Shown: positions 62,138 through 64,000 of the stretch, piece by piece
Layout: each line of letters opens with the position of its first letter
How positions within the stretch are numbered: position 1 is the first letter of the stretch
Assembly (NCBI RefSeq): GCF_008365405.1
Contig: NZ_QOKV01000001.1
Coordinates: 753,333 to 817,332 of the forward strand
DNA: 64,000 bases
Direction: 5' to 3'
Source of the DNA: Azospirillum brasilense
GTDB taxonomy: Bacteria > Pseudomonadota > Alphaproteobacteria > Azospirillales > Azospirillaceae
Position numbers and translations under genes: made by a program
The notes under the pieces: model-generated
The model's input: the letters and a program-made list of their open reading frames with translations, nothing else
Told to the model about the DNA's origin: nothing
The model's database searches: none

Positions 62138-62509
62138 CCGGCGGCTCCAGCGCTTCATGAAACCGATTTCATGATCCCGCAACGCTGGGGTCAGGCGGGA
62201 CGCGCTAGAACTGCAGTCATTGACGACGTTGATTACTGGCGAGTCATCCACCGGCGGTTCCCGCCGCCGGCCACACACGATCCGGAATGTTCCCGCATAC
62301 CCTCGGATCGTTTCTTGCGGCGGTGTGCATCGGGTTTTTGCCTTGGATCGGCGTCCCCCGCCCAGGCTTCCCCCCAACCCTTGCACACCGCCGTCTTCTT
62401 TTCCCCTCCCGGCCTTTTTCGGAAACCGCCGCACTTGACGCGGAGCCCCCTCGGCGGGCTTGAATGGGTGCCACAGGCCCCGTATCCCCGCTGCCGAGAC
62501 TCCATTCCC
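62138..62509. other. Intergenic region between cobQ and recG
   Basis: About 370 bases without a supported gene. It contains the dyad at 62155-62174, a 7-bp hairpin at 62251-62270 (CCGGCGG with CCGCCGG) and a pyrimidine-rich tract around 62380-62410. The recG promoter is expected here; no clear -35/-10 pair was found. Confidence 0.5.
62155..62174. promoter_or_regulatory. Dyad TCATGAAA-CCGA-TTTCATGA
   Basis: A perfect 8-bp inverted repeat with a 4-base centre just after the cobQ stop. The AT-rich arms in a GC-rich genome favour a protein-binding operator over a terminator. The regulator is unknown. Confidence 0.45.
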
Positions 62510-64000
62510 GTGCGTCCCGTCGTTCTCTTCCCCCTGTTCCGCCCGGTGACGGCGCTCCCCGGCCTCGGTCCCCGGCTGGGCAAGCTCGTCGAAAAGCTGG
62601 CCGGTCCGCAGGTCGTGGACCTGCTGTGGCATCTGCCTTGCGGCGTCATCGACCGCCGCTACGCCCCGAAGATCGCCGAGGCGCCGAACGGGCGGATCGC
62701 CACCATGACGGTGCGCATCGATTCGCACGCCGCCCCGCACAATTCCCGCCATCCCTACAAGGTCCGCTGCACCGACGAGACGGGCGTGCTGGAGCTGATC
62801 TACTTCCATGTGAAGGGCGATTGGCTTGAGCGGCAAATGCCGGTCGGCAAGACGGTGGTGGTGTCCGGCAAGGTGGAGTGGTTCCACGACACGCCGCAGA
62901 TCACCCACCCCGACGCCGTGGTCCCGCTGGAGTCGAAGGACGAGATCGAGGCGGTGGAGCCGGTCTATCCGATGACCGCCGGTCTACCGGCCAAGACGCT
63001 GCGCAAGGCCGTGCGGGCCATGCTGAACGACGTGCCGGAACTGCCGGAATGGCAGGACGCCGCGTGGCGTTCCCGCAACGGTTGGCCGACTTGGCACGAG
63101 TCGATCCGCCGCGCCCACACGCCGGAGGACGAGGCCGACCTCGCCCCGACCAACCCGATCCGCCGAAGGCTGGCCTATGACGAGCTGCTGTCGAACCAGC
63201 TCGCCCTGACCTTGGTCCGCATCCAGCAGCGCCGCCTGTCGGGCCGTGTGATCCAGGGGGACGGGCGGCTGCGCGCCAAGGTGGCCGCGGCGCTGCCCTT
63301 CTCGCTGACCAACTCCCAGGCCGCATCGCTGGCGGAGATCTACGAGGACATGGCGGCGGAGCGGCGGATGCTGCGCCTGCTCCAGGGCGACGTCGGCAGC
63401 GGCAAGACGGTGGTCGCGCTGATGGCGATGCTGAACGCGGTGGAGGCCGGCCATCAGGCCGCCCTGATGGCGCCGACCGAGATCCTGGCCCGCCAGCACG
63501 CCGAGAGCCTCGCCCCGCTGTGCAAGGCGGCGGGGGTGGACCTCGCCCTGCTGACCGGGCGCGACAAGGGTAAGGCGCGGCAGGCGGTGCTGGACCGGCT
63601 GGCCTCGGGCGAGCTGCCGCTGCTGGTCGGCACCCACGCGCTGTTCCAGGAGGACGTCGCCTTCAAGGACCTCGCGCTGGCGGTGATCGACGAGCAGCAC
63701 CGCTTCGGCGTCCACCAGCGGCTCCAGCTCTCCGCCAAGGGGCGGGCGGTGGACGTTCTGGTGATGACGGCGACGCCGATCCCGCGCACGCTGACGCTGA
63801 CCGCCTATGGCGACATGGACGTGTCGCGCCTGACCGAGAAGCCGGCGGGGCGCAAGCCGATCCAGACCGTGACCATCGCGCTCGACCGGCTGGAGGAGGT
63901 GGTGCACGGCATCCACCGCAAGGTTCAGGAGGGCGCGCGGGTTTATTGGGTCTGCCCGCTGGTGGACGAATCGGAACAGACCGACCTCGCCGCCGCGACG
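62510..64000 (+). CDS. recG: ATP-dependent DNA helicase RecG, N-terminal part (cut by window edge)
   Basis: Reverses stalled replication forks and processes recombination intermediates. The first 497 codons are in the window. The N-terminal wedge domain begins PLFRPVTALPGLGPRLGKLV and has an OB-like fold (IATMTVRID, YKVRCTDETGVLELIYFHV). Helicase motifs follow: NSQAASLAEIYEDM, Walker A LLQGDVGSGKTVVAL (near residues 291-305), APTEILARQHAE, the DEQH box AVIDEQHRFGVHQR (near 394) and VMTATPIPRTL. GTG 62510 is the likely start; the ribosome site is weak. No stop is reached before base 64000. Confidence 0.95.
   Translation, partial: MRPVVLFPLFRPVTALPGLGPRLGKLVEKLAGPQVVDLLWHLPCGVIDRRYAPKIAEAPNGRIATMTVRIDSHAAPHNSRHPYKVRCTDETGVLELIYFHVKGDWLERQMPVGKTVVVSGKVEWFHDTPQITHPDAVVPLESKDEIEAVEPVYPMTAGLPAKTLRKAVRAMLNDVPELPEWQDAAWRSRNGWPTWHESIRRAHTPEDEADLAPTNPIRRRLAYDELLSNQLALTLVRIQQRRLSGRVIQGDGRLRAKVAAALPFSLTNSQAASLAEIYEDMAAERRMLRLLQGDVGSGKTVVALMAMLNAVEAGHQAALMAPTEILARQHAESLAPLCKAAGVDLALLTGRDKGKARQAVLDRLASGELPLLVGTHALFQEDVAFKDLALAVIDEQHRFGVHQRLQLSAKGRAVDVLVMTATPIPRTLTLTAYGDMDVSRLTEKPAGRKPIQTVTIALDRLEEVVHGIHRKVQEGARVYWVCPLVDESEQTDLAAAT

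Noticed and set aside
59954..62908. A 984-codon minus-strand frame opposite cobO, cobQ and recG
   Set aside because: It spans three real genes and an intergenic region; composition is typical of third-position GC bias on the opposite strand.

Overview
The window is a gene-dense, high-GC bacterial chromosome segment with short intergenic gaps and strong GC bias at third codon positions. Gene content points to an Azospirillum-like alphaproteobacterium (Rhodospirillales). The clues are a dctPQM TRAP operon divergent from dctSR, pentapeptide-repeat proteins, a DUF882 protein with a Tat signal, class II DAHP synthase, sdhE next to mfd, and the aerobic-type cobalamin genes cobO and cobQ. The genus is an inference from gene content and style; nothing in the sequence proves it.

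Layout. 1-10.7 kb: 3' end of metH, a thioesterase, an exported pentapeptide protein, a diguanylate cyclase, a nitronate monooxygenase, a molybdopterin oxidoreductase, a periplasmic binding protein paired with a chemoreceptor, and yjdM/phnA. 10.8-19 kb: the dctPQM transporter operon facing dctS-dctR, then a second membrane histidine kinase. 19-19.5 kb: a structured, gene-free stretch. 19.5-33 kb: bfd with a Fur-like box, a hydrolase, an RlmM-like methyltransferase, a patatin, an Lrp-lysE unit, an exported rubredoxin, a large pentapeptide protein, glmU-glmS, gph and a DUF3108 protein. 33 kb: two identical tRNA-Val(CAC) genes behind a good sigma-70 promoter. 33.6-44.7 kb: panC, gabD, two FliL-like genes, class II DAHP synthase, ampG, Mn-catalase, glutathione reductase and a nicotinate phosphoribosyltransferase-like gene. 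44.8-53.3 kb: a thioredoxin-like ferredoxin, egtB, an enoyl-CoA hydratase, sdhE, mfd and a HEAT-ACT fusion. 53.3-64 kb: an AI-2E-family transporter with an added Rossmann-like domain, a PRC-barrel lipoprotein, arfB-frnE, small exported proteins (one broken by an amber codon), a PHB-depolymerase-family esterase, cobU-cobO-cobQ and the 5' part of recG.

Themes. Cobalamin runs through both ends: a B12-dependent methionine synthase at the left edge and three late B12 synthesis genes at the right. A redox-defence cluster (Mn-catalase, glutathione reductase, EgtB, thioredoxin-like ferredoxin) lies at 40-46.5 kb. Signalling is dense at 3-18.6 kb (GGDEF, binding protein plus MCP, DctSR, orphan kinase). 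No rRNA, CRISPR array, transposase, integrase or prophage was seen, so this reads as core chromosome. No clearly new multi-gene system stands out. The best leads are small: the amber-interrupted cysteine-rich exported protein, the exported CX4C rubredoxin, the binding protein-chemoreceptor pair, the HEAT-ACT and AI-2E-Rossmann fusions, and the structured gap near 19 kb.
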